Assembly: GCF_016722895.1 (NCBI RefSeq)
Contig: NZ_JAEQNA010000004.1
Span: 310,001-374,000 of the forward strand
Reading direction: 5' to 3'
Length of the DNA: 64,000 nucleotides
Origin: Ramlibacter aurantiacus
GTDB taxonomy: Bacteria; Pseudomonadota; Gammaproteobacteria; Burkholderiales; Burkholderiaceae_C
Below the pieces are notes generated by a model. That model did no database searches. It saw only the letters and a list, made by a program, of their open reading frames with translations, and had not been told where the DNA came from. Position 1 is the stretch's first letter. Each line of letters starts with the position of its first letter. Positions 29,710-40,284 of the stretch are shown one piece after another. The position numbers and the translations under genes are program-made.

Positions 29710-29738
29710 AGCCTTCATTGCATGTTGATGGAAGGCTT
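29709..29738 (+). terminator. Stem-loop after ssb, possible terminator
   Basis: AAGCCTTC pairs perfectly with GAAGGCTT across a 14-nt loop, starting at the ssb stop codon. A T-rich stretch (CTTTTCTTTCC) comes only about 20 nt later, so this may be a weak or Rho-assisted terminator. Confidence 0.45.
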
Positions 29739-29861
29739 GTGCCCCTGGGGTTCGAGCTTTTCTTTCCTTGGATTCCATGACTGGCGGGTGCGACGGGCCT
29801 GACCCCGATGGGCACCGGTCGCGCTGCGGCTGGCGCACAGGGCGCGGGCTTGTGCCAGGTG

Positions 29862-30932
29862 TCAGCGCAGCTGATACAGGAAGTACAGCCCCGCGACGTA
29901 GGCCACCAGCACCGCCGCCGAGTCTGTGCCCATGCGCAGCACCGTGCGGTCCTGTCGCTCGATCAGTCCCCCCATGTAGATGGCAGCCAGCAAAGCCCCG
30001 AGCAAGCTGGCGAACTGGGAGAACCTGCCCAACTCGTTGATCACCGGCCCGCCCCGCCAGGCGATGTCCACCACGAACACCAGTCCCACGTTGAACAGGT
30101 TGGTGCCGAAGATGTCCGAGATCGCCATCTCCAGCCGGCGCAGTTTGACCGCAGCCAGGACCGAGCTGAGCTCGGGCAGCGAGGTGGAAATCGCCACTAG
30201 CACGGCGCCCACGAAGCTCTGGCCCAGGCCGGTCTGGCGTGCGAGGGCGTCGCCCGTGCGGCTCAAGACGTAGCCGGCCACGAGGATCGCGAGTCCGCCG
30301 AGCGCCAGTTTCCAGGTGAGTGACTTCACCGATTCTTCGGCCGATGCCGACGCTTGCTGATCGCGCCACTTGCGTCGTTCCTCGCGCCGCCGCCGCTGGC
30401 CTTCGGACATGTTGGCGACCCAGGCGTGGCGGTCCTGTGAATGCGAGATCTTCCAGATCGCGAACACATAGAGCCCCAGCAGCGACCAGGACCATGCACC
30501 TGCACCCAGGAAGGCCACGTCGCCCACCATGAGCGCTACCGCCAGCAAGGTCAGCAGGAGGATGTTCATCACCACCTGCAGCAGCACGACCGAGGAGCCA
30601 GCGACCACGGTCAGCGCGTCTTTTCCGAAGACCGCATCCGCCACCGCCAGGAGCGCGATCTGCAAGGCGATGCTGCCCAACAGGTTGTTCACCGCCAGCG
30701 ACGGACTGTCGGTGACCGCCGAACTCAGCGAGACCGCCACCTCCGGCAGCGAGGTGATGCCCGCCAGCAGCACCAGTCCCACGGCGGCGTGCCCGACGCC
30801 GGTGGCCGTGGCCAGCGCGTCCGCGTAGTGCGCGACTCGTGTCCCGGCGATCCACACGATGACGGCCGCGACGGCGAATACAGAGGCGTTGAGCCAGAGG
30901 GGTTGGCCCTGGAAATCGAGGAGGATACCCAT
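29862..30932 (-). CDS. Sodium/calcium exchanger family protein
   Basis: A 356-residue membrane protein with two inverted Na/Ca-exchanger domains. The ion-binding signatures are GITSLPEVAVSLSS at 58-71 and AISTSLPELSSVLAA at 248-262, each followed by an N-rich helix (NNLLGSIALQI; GTNLFNVGLVFVV). A basic cytoplasmic loop (RRRREERRKWRDQQ, 180-193) separates the halves. It probably exchanges Ca2+ or another cation for Na+ or H+ across the inner membrane. Convergent with ssb; the 185-bp spacer to mnmA holds no gene I can see. Confidence 0.87.
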   Translation of the reverse strand: MGILLDFQGQPLWLNASVFAVAAVIVWIAGTRVAHYADALATATGVGHAAVGLVLLAGITSLPEVAVSLSSAVTDSPSLAVNNLLGSIALQIALLAVADAVFGKDALTVVAGSSVVLLQVVMNILLLTLLAVALMVGDVAFLGAGAWSWSLLGLYVFAIWKISHSQDRHAWVANMSEGQRRRREERRKWRDQQASASAEESVKSLTWKLALGGLAILVAGYVLSRTGDALARQTGLGQSFVGAVLVAISTSLPELSSVLAAVKLRRLEMAISDIFGTNLFNVGLVFVVDIAWRGGPVINELGRFSQFASLLGALLAAIYMGGLIERQDRTVLRMGTDSAAVLVAYVAGLYFLYQLR

Positions 30933-31117
30933 GCAGAAAGCGTCCCAGGTGGGGTCGCTCGCGATGCTCTCGTGCTCCGGCTCGGTCGTGTGGGTTCGCT
31001 TTCAGTTCGGTGGGCTTGTTACCCTGACTTCAGCGGCCGAACGTCCGCCGCGTAGCAGCAGGCTCGCGCGGGCCTCGACGGCGTCTTGGCCTACGCAATC
31101 AGCGCGCAGCCCCCTGC

Positions 31118-32224
31118 TCATCCGCTGCTGTCGATCACGCCCCCACCCAGGCAGACCTCACCGTCGTAAAGCACCGCCGACTGTCCCGGCGTGACGGCCC
31201 ACTGCGGCTCGCCGAACGCCAGGCTGAGGTGGCCATCTTCGGCGCCCGAAAGCGTGCAAGCCGCATCCTGCTGCCGGTAGCGCGTCTTGGCCGCGTAGGC
31301 GCCCGGCACCGGCGGGGTGCCGGCGATCCAACTCGCGTCCGCGGCCTTCAACTGTTGCGACAGCAGCCACGGATGGTCGTGCCCCTGCACCACCCACAGC
31401 ACATTCTTCTGCACGTCCTTGCGCGCGACGAACCAGGGTGCGTGCTCGCCGCCGCCCTTTTGCGCGCCGCGCTCGCGGATGCCGCCGATGCCCAGGCCCT
31501 GCCGCTGGCCCAGCGTGTAGAAGCTCAGCCCCTGGTGCTGGCCGATGGTGCGGCCGCGCTCGTCCTTGATGGGCCCGGGCTCCTTGTGCAGGTAGCGGCC
31601 GAGGAACTCGCGGAAGGGCCGCTCGCCGATGAAGCAGATGCCGGTCGAATCCTTCTTCTTCGCGTTGGGCAGGCCGATCTCCGCCGCCAGCCGCCGCACC
31701 TCGGACTTGTGCAGCTCGCCCACCGGGAACAGCGTCTTCGACAGCTGCTGCTGGTTCAGGCGGTGCAGGAAATAGCTCTGGTCCTTGGACGGATCCAGCC
31801 CTTTGAGCAACTCGAAGCGGCCATCGCGCTCACGCACCCGCGCGTAGTGGCCGGTGGCGATCTTGCCGGCCCCCAGGCGCATGGCATGGTCCAGGAAGGC
31901 CTTGAACTTGATCTCGGCGTTGCACAGCACGTCGGGATTGGGGGTGCGGCCGGCCTGGTATTCGCGCAGGAACTCGGCGAAGACCCGGTCCTTGTACTCG
32001 GCCGCGAAATTGACGTGCTCGATCTCGATCCCCAGCACGTCGGCCACGCTGGCGGCGTCGACGAAATCCTCGTTCGACGAGCAGTAGCCCGTGTCGTCGT
32101 CGTCTTCCCAGTTCTTCATGAAGATGCCGACCACCTCGTGGCCCTGCGCCTTCAGCAGCCAGGCCGACACCGCGGAATCGACACCGCCGCTCAGGCCCAC
32201 CACCACCCGCTGTCTTGAAACCAT
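31118..32224 (-). CDS. mnmA: tRNA-specific 2-thiouridylase MnmA
   Basis: Adds sulfur to U34 of tRNA-Lys, -Glu and -Gln. PP-loop motif GLSGGVDSA at 10-18, catalytic Cys101 in [12 protein letters not shown] and second catalytic Cys197 in STGICFIG. Length (368 aa) is normal. The ATG at 32224 is 9 nt downstream of the nudJ stop, so the two form an operon, a neighbourhood also found in enterobacteria (mnmA-nudJ). Confidence 0.97.
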   Translation of the reverse strand: MVSRQRVVVGLSGGVDSAVSAWLLKAQGHEVVGIFMKNWEDDDDTGYCSSNEDFVDAASVADVLGIEIEHVNFAAEYKDRVFAEFLREYQAGRTPNPDVLCNAEIKFKAFLDHAMRLGAGKIATGHYARVRERDGRFELLKGLDPSKDQSYFLHRLNQQQLSKTLFPVGELHKSEVRRLAAEIGLPNAKKKDSTGICFIGERPFREFLGRYLHKEPGPIKDERGRTIGQHQGLSFYTLGQRQGLGIGGIRERGAQKGGGEHAPWFVARKDVQKNVLWVVQGHDHPWLLSQQLKAADASWIAGTPPVPGAYAAKTRYRQQDAACTLSGAEDGHLSLAFGEPQWAVTPGQSAVLYDGEVCLGGGVIDSSG

Positions 32225-32233
32225 GGGGCCGGA

Positions 32234-32728
32234 TTATCCCGGCCGCTGCAAGTCCACCACGCTGGGGTCGGTATGGATGAGGGCCAGCGGATGCCGCACG
32301 CCCGCCAGGTAGTCCTCCATGCAGCGCAGCACCAGCGGACTGCGGTGACGCTCCACGCTGGCGCGGACTTCATCGGGCGTCATCCACAGCGTGCGCACGA
32401 TGCCCAGGTCGAGCGGGCGCCGTGGATCGTGCGGTCCCAGCGCGCCGCAGTAGGCAAAGCGCAGGTAGGTCACGTCCTCGTCGGTGCTGGCGCGCTGGAA
32501 CCGCGACAGGTACACGCCCACCAGCGCCGTGGGCTCGAAGACGTGCCCCGTCTCCTCCAGCGCCTCGCGCGCGCACCCGTCTTCGGGCGGCTCGCCCGGC
32601 TCCAGGTGCCCAGCCGGGTTGTTGAGCCTGAGCCCTTCGACCGTCTCTTCTTCGATCAACAGGAAACGGCCATCACGCTCGATGATGGCCGCCACGGTGA
32701 CACTGGGTTTCCAACGGCTGTCGCTCAT
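32234..32728 (-). CDS. nudJ: NUDIX hydrolase, NudJ-like
   Basis: A 164-residue pyrophosphohydrolase. The Nudix box is complete at 40-62 (G-x5-E-x7-REALEETG). NudJ acts on the thiamine pyrimidine pyrophosphate HMP-PP and on nucleoside di- and triphosphates; assignment to NudJ rests on length, the start KPSVTVAAIIERDGRFLLIEEE and adjacency to mnmA. The next gene upstream is separated by 90 bp that contain a palindromic repeat copy. Confidence 0.9.
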   Translation of the reverse strand: MSDSRWKPSVTVAAIIERDGRFLLIEEETVEGLRLNNPAGHLEPGEPPEDGCAREALEETGHVFEPTALVGVYLSRFQRASTDEDVTYLRFAYCGALGPHDPRRPLDLGIVRTLWMTPDEVRASVERHRSPLVLRCMEDYLAGVRHPLALIHTDPSVVDLQRPG

Positions 32729-32774
32729 GCGGCGCGATGATAAGGATCCCTGTCCGCGTCACAGCCAGGTCGCC

Positions 32775-32821
32775 GGTGGCGCCCGGCCGGGGGGAGGCGC
32801 CGCAGGCGCTTCGGGGGGTCA
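32775..32821 (-). repeat. Stop-codon-linked palindromic repeat, copy C
   Basis: Read on the minus strand it begins at the TGA of the adjacent leftward gene with TGACCCCCCGAAGCGCC and continues GCGGCGCCTCCCCCC. It is a shortened copy: the CCGGTTCCGCGG half is missing. Its first ~35 bases are nearly identical to copy A after radA. Confidence 0.75.
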
Positions 32822-33541
32822 AGCCTCGTATTCATTCGCCCCCTGCACCCAGATGAACGACTGCACGTCGATCATGTCGCGCGCCCGCAGCCCGGGGCGG
32901 CGCTCGAGGTCGCGGCGGATGATGGCCGCGAAAGTCAGCAGCGACTCGTACACCCGCCACGAGGGCGCGGGTTGGTAGGCCAGGTCGAAGCCGTAGGCGT
33001 GCGAGGCCTTGCGCGTGACGCGCGGTTTCAGGAACAGGTGCCGGTCGGGCCGGGCGATGAAGCCGAAGGCGGTGACCACCGGCCACGTGAGCACGCGCCC
33101 ACGGGTGCGCGGCAGCTCGGTCACGGCCTGCAGCCAGTCGTCGAAGCGGCGCTGCGCCGGGCCGCGGCCCCACAGGAAGGCGTACAGCTCGTGCGCGAAG
33201 AGCCGGGCCCCGGCGGCCGGGCGCAGCGCGTCGCGCAGCGCCATCTTCTCGAACGAGAACAGCAGGTTGGTGCGCGACTCGATGCGCAGGGCGGTGTCGG
33301 CGATCTGCCGGTATTCGCCACGGGCGAGCAGCTTGCGAAAGGCGTCCGGGCCGAGTTCGGCCTGCCACTCCATGTGGGCACGTTCGCGGTGCGATCGCTC
33401 GGCGATCAGGTACGCCTCGTCGCTGAAACCGTCGGGGTAATAGAGCTCGAATTTGCGGCGACAACGCGCCGCACCGAGGTAGCTGACGTTGTTCGCGCGC
33501 GCGCCGCCAGCGCTTTGGGAGAGGTGTGCCAGTCGTGCCAT
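32819..33541 (-). CDS. Conserved hypothetical protein
   Basis: A 240-residue, soluble, Arg-rich protein that I cannot assign. It has no signal peptide or membrane helix. Features: an N-terminal segment ARCRRKFELYYPDGFSDEAYLI, a middle rich in aromatic residues (ARLFAHELYAFLWGRGPAQRRFDDWLQ), and a charged C-terminus. The ATG at 33541 opens a divergent 176-bp region shared with pntAa. Its TGA is fused to a dispersed palindromic repeat. Confidence 0.7.
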   Translation of the reverse strand: MARLAHLSQSAGGARANNVSYLGAARCRRKFELYYPDGFSDEAYLIAERSHRERAHMEWQAELGPDAFRKLLARGEYRQIADTALRIESRTNLLFSFEKMALRDALRPAAGARLFAHELYAFLWGRGPAQRRFDDWLQAVTELPRTRGRVLTWPVVTAFGFIARPDRHLFLKPRVTRKASHAYGFDLAYQPAPSWRVYESLLTFAAIIRRDLERRPGLRARDMIDVQSFIWVQGANEYEA

Positions 33542-33590
33542 CGCGGCAGTTTTTGGTCTGGGCCATGCTCAGCAATGTCGGACGCCGCCT

Positions 33591-33609
33591 CGGGTCCTTG
33601 TAGGACCCG
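33591..33609. promoter_or_regulatory. Inverted repeat in the divergent pnt promoter region
   Basis: CGGGTCC and GGACCCG flank TTGTA, a perfect 7-bp stem between the divergent hypothetical gene and pntAa. It may be an operator for one or both genes; it is too far from any stop codon in the right direction to be a terminator. Confidence 0.35.
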
Positions 33610-33717
33610 TCTGCGCCAGCGCGGCGCCTGCGCCCGGGGCGGATGAGCGCTTCATGTAAGCTCCTGTTGCGCCCCGACACGATTCCGGTCCCCTTCAGAA
33701 TTCCGAGGAGAGCCTTC

Positions 33718-34836
<1,119 letters not shown>

Positions 34837-35151
34837 ATGGACATCTCACCCACCGTCATCAACCTGATCATCTTCGTGCTGGCGGTCTACGTCGGCTACC
34901 ACGTGGTCTGGAACGTCACCCCTGCGCTGCATACGCCGCTGATGGCGGTGACCAATGCGATCTCGGCCATCGTGATCGTCGGGGCCATGCTGGCGGCGGC
35001 GCTCACCGTCGGCGGCTGGGCCAAGACCATGGGCGTGCTGGCCGTGGCACTGGCCGCGGTCAACGTCTTCGGCGGCTTCCTGGTCACGCGCCGCATGCTG
35101 GAGATGTTCAGGAAGAAGGAGCGCAAGCAACCGGGGGAGGGGGCCAAATGA
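34837..35151 (+). CDS. pntAb: NAD(P) transhydrogenase subunit alpha part 2 (membrane)
   Basis: A 104-residue membrane subunit with three hydrophobic segments (about 7-25, 40-60 and 63-83) and a basic C-terminus ([13 protein letters not shown]). It supplies the first helices of the proton channel domain II. Its ATG directly follows the pntAa stop, and its stop overlaps the pntB start (ATGA). Confidence 0.95.
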   Translation: MDISPTVINLIIFVLAVYVGYHVVWNVTPALHTPLMAVTNAISAIVIVGAMLAAALTVGGWAKTMGVLAVALAAVNVFGGFLVTRRMLEMFRKKERKQPGEGAK

Positions 35152-36578
35152 TTCTCAGCATGAACCTCGTGACGCTGCTGTACCTGGTGGCGTCGGTGTG
35201 CTTCATCCAGGCCCTCAAGGGCTTGTCGCATCCCACCACCTCGATCCGCGGCAACCTGTTCGGCATGGCCGGCATGGCCATCGCCATCGTCACCACCGCG
35301 GCCCTCATCGTCGGCCTGACCGGCGGCATGGGAGCAGGCCTGGGCTGGGTGCTGCTGGGGCTGCTGGTCGGCGGCTCCGTGGGGGCCGTGATGGCCTTCC
35401 GCGTCGAGATGACCAAGATGCCCGAGCTGGTCGCCTTCATGCACAGCATGATCGGCCTGGCGGCGGTGTTCATCGCGGTGGCGGCCGTCACCGAGCCGCA
35501 GGCCTTCGGCATCGCCCGCGCCGTGGGCGAGATCCCGGCGGGCAACCGGCTCGAGCTGTTCCTGGGCGCGGCCATCGGCGCCATCACCTTCTCGGGTTCG
35601 GTGATCGCCTTCGGCAAGCTCTCCGGACGCTACAAGTTCCGGCTGTTCAGGGGCGCACCGGTGGTGTTCGCGGGGCAGCACATGCTGAACCTGGCGCTCG
35701 GCGTGGCGACCGTGGTCCTGGGCCTGTTCTTCATGGCCACTGAAAACTGGCCGGCGTTCTACCTGATGCTGCTGCTGTCTTTCGTGCTGGGCGTGCTGAT
35801 CATCATCCCGATCGGCGGGGCCGACATGCCGGTGGTGGTGTCGATGCTCAACTCGTACTCGGGCTGGGCGGCGGCAGGCATCGGCTTCTCGCTGAACAAC
35901 AGCATGCTGATCATCGCCGGCTCGCTGGTGGGGTCGTCCGGCGCCATCCTGTCCTACATCATGTGCAAGGCGATGAACCGGTCGTTCTTCAACGTGATCC
36001 TGGGCGGCTTCGGCGGTGACACCGCGGCCGCGGCGGCGGGGGATGCGGTGCAGCGCAGCGTCAAGAGCGGCAGCGCCGACGACGCGGCGTTCATCCTGGG
36101 CAACGCGGAGACGGTGGTGATCGTGCCCGGCTACGGCCTGGCGGTGGCGCGGGCGCAGCACGCCGTGAAGGAGCTGGCCGAGAAGCTCACGCACAAGGGC
36201 ATCACGGTGAAGTACGCCATCCACCCCGTGGCCGGCCGCATGCCCGGCCACATGAACGTGCTGCTGGCCGAGGCCGAGGTGCCCTACGACCAGGTGTTCG
36301 AGATGGAGGACATCAACGGCGAGTTCGGCCAGGTCGACGTGGCCATCGTGCTGGGCGCCAACGACGTGGTGAACCCGGCGGCGCTGCAAAAGGGCACCTC
36401 CATCTACGGAATGCCCATCCTCGAGGCCTACAAGGCCAAGACCATCATCGTGAACAAGCGCTCCATGGCCGCGGGCTACGCCGGCCTGGACAACGAGCTG
36501 TTCTACATGGACAAGACCATGATGGTGTTCGGCGACGCCAAGAAGGTGGTCGAGGACATGGTCAAGGCGGTCGAGTAG
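35148..36578 (+). CDS. pntB: NAD(P) transhydrogenase subunit beta
   Basis: A 476-residue subunit: about nine membrane helices (domain II) followed by the NADP(H)-binding domain III. Family marks are [16 protein letters not shown], the [11 protein letters not shown] loop and, in domain [39 protein letters not shown] and [12 protein letters not shown]. Length is normal. Coupled to pntAb by a 4-nt overlap. A GC-rich hairpin (CCCTGG...CCAGGG, 36591-36610) follows 13 nt after the stop. Confidence 0.96.
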   Translation: MILSMNLVTLLYLVASVCFIQALKGLSHPTTSIRGNLFGMAGMAIAIVTTAALIVGLTGGMGAGLGWVLLGLLVGGSVGAVMAFRVEMTKMPELVAFMHSMIGLAAVFIAVAAVTEPQAFGIARAVGEIPAGNRLELFLGAAIGAITFSGSVIAFGKLSGRYKFRLFRGAPVVFAGQHMLNLALGVATVVLGLFFMATENWPAFYLMLLLSFVLGVLIIIPIGGADMPVVVSMLNSYSGWAAAGIGFSLNNSMLIIAGSLVGSSGAILSYIMCKAMNRSFFNVILGGFGGDTAAAAAGDAVQRSVKSGSADDAAFILGNAETVVIVPGYGLAVARAQHAVKELAEKLTHKGITVKYAIHPVAGRMPGHMNVLLAEAEVPYDQVFEMEDINGEFGQVDVAIVLGANDVVNPAALQKGTSIYGMPILEAYKAKTIIVNKRSMAAGYAGLDNELFYMDKTMMVFGDAKKVVEDMVKAVE

Positions 36579-36712
36579 ACGGCCGGCAAACCCTGGCAGT
36601 GGCACCAGGGCCCCGTGTCCTGCTAGGGAAAACAGGTGCCGGCGGGACTGCTGTGCTCGCTAACAATTTGGCAGCCCGTGCTTTCGGGCCTCGCCGAATT
36701 GGAGGACACACC

Positions 36713-38380
36713 ATGACAGAGCGCCCCTGGCTAGACGCCTATCCACCGGGAATGCCGGCCGACATCGATCCCTCGGCCTACGCGTCGCTCGTGGAGCTGA
36801 TGGAGGAGAGCTTCCGCAAGCACGCCGACCGCCCCGCCTACGTCTTCATGGGCAAGAGCTACCGGTTCGGCGAGGTCGACGTCCAGAGCCAGGCGCTGGC
36901 CGGCTACCTGCAGGCGCTGGGCCTGGAGCGCGGCGACCGGGTGGCCCTGATGATGCCCAACGTCCCCCAGTACCCGGTCGCCGTGGCGGCGGTGCTGCGC
37001 GCCGGCCTGGTGGTGGTGAACGTCAACCCCCTCTACACCTGGCGTGAGCTCGAGCACCAGCTGGCCGACTCGGGCGCCAAGGCCATCATCGTGCTGGAGA
37101 ACTTCGGCGCCACGCTGCAGGCTTGCATCGCCCGAACGCAGGTCCGCCACGTGGTGTTGGCGGCGATGGGCGATCGGCTCGGCGTCCTCAAGGGCGCGGT
37201 GGTCAACCACGTCGTGCGGCGGGTGCGCAAGCTGGTGCCGGCGTTCGAACTGGCCGGCGCCGTGCGTTTCAACCAGGCGTTGGCGCGCGGCGCCCGGCAA
37301 CCGTTCAAGCGTCCGGTGCTCGGCCCCGACGACGTGGCCGTGCTGCAGTACACCGGCGGCACCACCGGCGTCGCCAAAGGCGCGGTGCTGCTGCACCGCA
37401 ACCTCATCGCCAACACCTTGCAGTCCGAGGCCTGGAACGATCCGGTGATGCGCAAGGTGCCGCAGGGCGAAGCGTCCACCACGGTCTGCGCCCTGCCGCT
37501 CTATCACATCTTCGCTTTCACGGTGGGACTGCTGCTGTGCATGCGCACGGGCTCGCGCCTGATCCTGATTCCCAACCCACGGGATTGCGCGGCCCTGCTC
37601 AAGGCGTTGTCAGGGCAGGTCTTCCACAGCTTCCCGGCCGTGAGCACCTTGTTCAACGCCATCCTCAATCACCCCGACTTCGCCAAGGTGGACTGGTCCC
37701 ACCTGAAGGTCTCGATCGGCGGAGGAATGGCGGTGCAGAGCGCGGTGGCCAAGCGCTGGCTGGAGCGCACCGGCTGCCCGATCACCGAGGGCTATGGCCT
37801 GTCGGAAACCTCGCCGTCGGTGAGCTGCAATCTAGTGACGCGCCGCGACTTCAGCGGCAGCATCGGCCTGCCGCTGCCGTCCACCTGGATGCGCTGCATC
37901 GACGACGCGGGCGACGAGGTGCCGGTGGGGCAGCCCGGCGAGATCGCGATCAAGGGGCCGCAGGTCATGCCCGGCTACTGGCAGCGTCCCGACGAAACGG
38001 CCAAGGTCATGACGCCCGACGGCTTTTTCCGCAGCGGTGACATCGGCACCATGGACGAGCAGGGTTATTTCCGCATCGTCGACCGCAAGAAGGACATGAT
38101 CCTCGTGTCCGGTTTCAACGTGTACCCCAACGAAATCGAAGACGTGGTCGGCAGCATGCCCGGCGTGCTCGAGTGCGCAGCCGTCGGCGTGCCCGATGAA
38201 CGCAGTGGCGAGGCCGTGAAGCTGGTGGTGGTCAAGCGCGACCCCGCGCTTGACGAGCACCAGGTGCGTGAGTACTGCCGAGAGCGGCTCACGGGGTACA
38301 AGCGGCCGCAGCTGATCGAGTTCAGGCCCGACCTGCCCAAGACGCCGGTGGGCAAGGTGCTGCGCCGGGAACTGAGGTAA
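36713..38380 (+). CDS. fadD: Long-chain fatty acid--CoA ligase
   Basis: AMP-forming acyl-CoA synthetase (555 aa) that activates fatty acids for beta-oxidation or lipid synthesis. The AMP-binding motif is YTGGTTGVAKGAV (about 222-234), followed by GYGLSETSPSV and the C-terminal YFRIVDRKKDMILVSGFNVYPNEIED; the last residues PKTPVGKVLRREL hold the catalytic Lys. GGAGGA precedes the ATG. Context gives no pathway hint. The TAA stop is fused to a repeat copy. Confidence 0.93.
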   Translation: MTERPWLDAYPPGMPADIDPSAYASLVELMEESFRKHADRPAYVFMGKSYRFGEVDVQSQALAGYLQALGLERGDRVALMMPNVPQYPVAVAAVLRAGLVVVNVNPLYTWRELEHQLADSGAKAIIVLENFGATLQACIARTQVRHVVLAAMGDRLGVLKGAVVNHVVRRVRKLVPAFELAGAVRFNQALARGARQPFKRPVLGPDDVAVLQYTGGTTGVAKGAVLLHRNLIANTLQSEAWNDPVMRKVPQGEASTTVCALPLYHIFAFTVGLLLCMRTGSRLILIPNPRDCAALLKALSGQVFHSFPAVSTLFNAILNHPDFAKVDWSHLKVSIGGGMAVQSAVAKRWLERTGCPITEGYGLSETSPSVSCNLVTRRDFSGSIGLPLPSTWMRCIDDAGDEVPVGQPGEIAIKGPQVMPGYWQRPDETAKVMTPDGFFRSGDIGTMDEQGYFRIVDRKKDMILVSGFNVYPNEIEDVVGSMPGVLECAAVGVPDERSGEAVKLVVVKRDPALDEHQVREYCRERLTGYKRPQLIEFRPDLPKTPVGKVLRRELR

Positions 38381-38452
38381 CCCCCCGAGCGCCTTGCGGC
38401 GCCTCCCCCCGAGGGGGGCGCAACCAGCGGCCCGGCCAAGCCGGTTCCGCGG
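38378..38452 (+). repeat. Stop-codon-linked palindromic repeat, copy D
   Basis: Starts at the fadD TAA (TAACCCCCCGAGCGCC), contains GCGCCTCCCCCC facing GGGGGGCGC, and ends AGCCGGTTCCGCGG. The second half is nearly base-for-base the same as copy A. Here the stop codon is TAA rather than TGA, so the junction sequence has adapted to the gene. Confidence 0.75.
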
Positions 38453-38546
38453 TTGCTGCTGGAGGGACCTGTCGCGTCCCGACGGCCTCGCAAGCTAGTT
38501 TTATTCGGTGCGAAGATGGACGGGTGAACCTCAGGAGAACGTGCCC

Positions 38547-39236
38547 ATGATCGCCATCGTTTCCGCCATGCACGAAGAGCTTTCCGCGGTGCTGGCGCTC
38601 ATGCCGCACGAACAGCGCGAGCAGGTGGCTGGCCGCGACTTCTGGCGCGGCGAGCTGCACGGGCATCCGGTGGTGGCCGTGCTCTCGGGCATCGGCAAGG
38701 TGGCCGCGGCCACGACGGCCGCCGTGCTGGCCCAGCGCTACGGCGTGCGCCAGATCGTGTTCACCGGCGTGGCCGGCGGGCTGGCGCCGCAGGTGAAGCG
38801 GGGCGACGTGGTGGTGGCGCGCAGCTTCCTGCAGCACGACCTGGACGTGAGCCCGCTGTTCCCGCGCTATGAGGTGCCGCGGTACGGCAAGGCGGAGTTC
38901 GCCACCGATGCGGCGCTGAGCGACCGCCTGGCCGAGGCGGTGTGGCGTGCGCTGCCCGGCACGGCGCTGCACCAGGGCCTGGTGGTCAGCGGTGACCGCT
39001 TCGTCGACACCGCCGCCGAAGCCCTGGAATTGCAGCAGGACCTGCCCGATGCGCTGGCGGTGGAGATGGAAGGCGCGGCCATGGCGCAGGTGTGCGAGGA
39101 CCATGGCATCGGCTTCGCCGCGGTGCGGACCATCTCGGACCGGGCCGATGACGAAGCCTTCGGCGACTTCGTGAGCTTCCTGGGCGAGGTGGCCAGCCGC
39201 CACACGGCGGCGATCGTGCAGGCGCTGCTTACTTGA
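38547..39236 (+). CDS. mtnN: 5'-methylthioadenosine/S-adenosylhomocysteine nucleosidase
   Basis: Cleaves the glycosidic bond of MTA and SAH in methionine salvage and the activated methyl cycle (229 aa). Family marks: MIAIVSAMHEEL at the start, GVAGGL, SGDRFVD, and the catalytic region AVEMEGAAMAQVC with TISDRADD near the C-terminus (Glu and Asp catalytic). CAGGAG lies before the ATG. Its 3' end overlaps that of corA by 8 bp, convergently. Confidence 0.95.
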   Translation: MIAIVSAMHEELSAVLALMPHEQREQVAGRDFWRGELHGHPVVAVLSGIGKVAAATTAAVLAQRYGVRQIVFTGVAGGLAPQVKRGDVVVARSFLQHDLDVSPLFPRYEVPRYGKAEFATDAALSDRLAEAVWRALPGTALHQGLVVSGDRFVDTAAEALELQQDLPDALAVEMEGAAMAQVCEDHGIGFAAVRTISDRADDEAFGDFVSFLGEVASRHTAAIVQALLT

Positions 39237-40215
39237 GCCAGCCGCGCTTGCGGAAGTACCACATGGGCACCACGGCGCTGGACACCATGAGCGCCAGGGC
39301 GAAGGGATAGCCGGCGGCCCAGTCGAGTTCGGGCATGTAGCGGAAGTTCATGCCGTAGATGCTGGCGATCAAGGTGGGCGGCAGCAGCGCCACGCTGGCG
39401 ACCGAGAAGATCTTGATGATCTTGTTCTGGTTGATGTTGATGAAGCCGACGGTGGCGTCCATCAGGAAGTTGATCTTGTCGAACAGGAAGGCCGTGTGGT
39501 TGTCCAGCGATTCGATGTCGCGCAGGATCTGCCGCGCATCGTCGAACTGGCCGGCCGAAAGCATGCGGCTTCGCATCATGAAGCTCACCGCGCGGCGGGT
39601 GTCCATCATGTTGCGGCGGATGCGTCCGTTGAGGTCTTCCTGGCGCGCGATGCGGCCCAGCACCTCGCCGGCGCGTTCGTCCGTCACGTCACCGGCCAGC
39701 ACCTGCTTGCTGACCTGTTCGAGTTCGTCGTAGATGCCTTCCAGCGTGTCGGCCGAGTACTCGGCGTCGGTGTCGAACAGGCTCAGCAGGACTTCCTTGG
39801 CATCCTCGATCAGGCCCGGTGCGCGGCGCGCCCGCATACGCAGCAGGCGGAACACCGGCACGTCTTCCTCGTGGATGGAGAACAGCACGCCCTTGCTGCG
39901 CACCGATTCGTTCACCAGGTTGAGGATGAAAGCCACCCGCACCGTGCGCGGCTCGTCGTCGCCGGCGATCAGGAAGTCGCTGCGGATATGCAGGTCGCCG
40001 TTGTCTTCTTCGTAGAACCGCGCCGACTCCTCGATGTCCTCGTAGGTGGCGTCCTTGGGGATGGAGAGGTTGTAGTACTCGGTGACCCAGCGCGTTTCTT
40101 CCGGCGTGGGCGATTCGAGGTCGACCCAGATCGGCTGGAAGCGGGACAGCTCCTCCAGCGATTCGATTTCTTCCTGGAACAGGCGTCCGTTGACGAGCGT
40201 GAAGATGTTGAGCAT
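39229..40215 (-). CDS. corA: Magnesium/cobalt transporter CorA
   Basis: Pentameric inner-membrane Mg2+ channel (328 aa). Large cytoplasmic N-terminal domain, then two membrane helices at the C-terminus with the selectivity motif YGMNFRYMPELDW between them, and a basic tail MWYFRKRGWLK. Start MLNIFTLVNGRLFQEE is normal. It seems to stand alone. Confidence 0.95.
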   Translation of the reverse strand: MLNIFTLVNGRLFQEEIESLEELSRFQPIWVDLESPTPEETRWVTEYYNLSIPKDATYEDIEESARFYEEDNGDLHIRSDFLIAGDDEPRTVRVAFILNLVNESVRSKGVLFSIHEEDVPVFRLLRMRARRAPGLIEDAKEVLLSLFDTDAEYSADTLEGIYDELEQVSKQVLAGDVTDERAGEVLGRIARQEDLNGRIRRNMMDTRRAVSFMMRSRMLSAGQFDDARQILRDIESLDNHTAFLFDKINFLMDATVGFININQNKIIKIFSVASVALLPPTLIASIYGMNFRYMPELDWAAGYPFALALMVSSAVVPMWYFRKRGWLK

Positions 40216-40284
40216 TGCTGCGTCCGTGACGGGGCCGGCAGTCGCGCGCGGGATGGGCAGGCGCTCGGCCTGCGGCGGCGTGGA

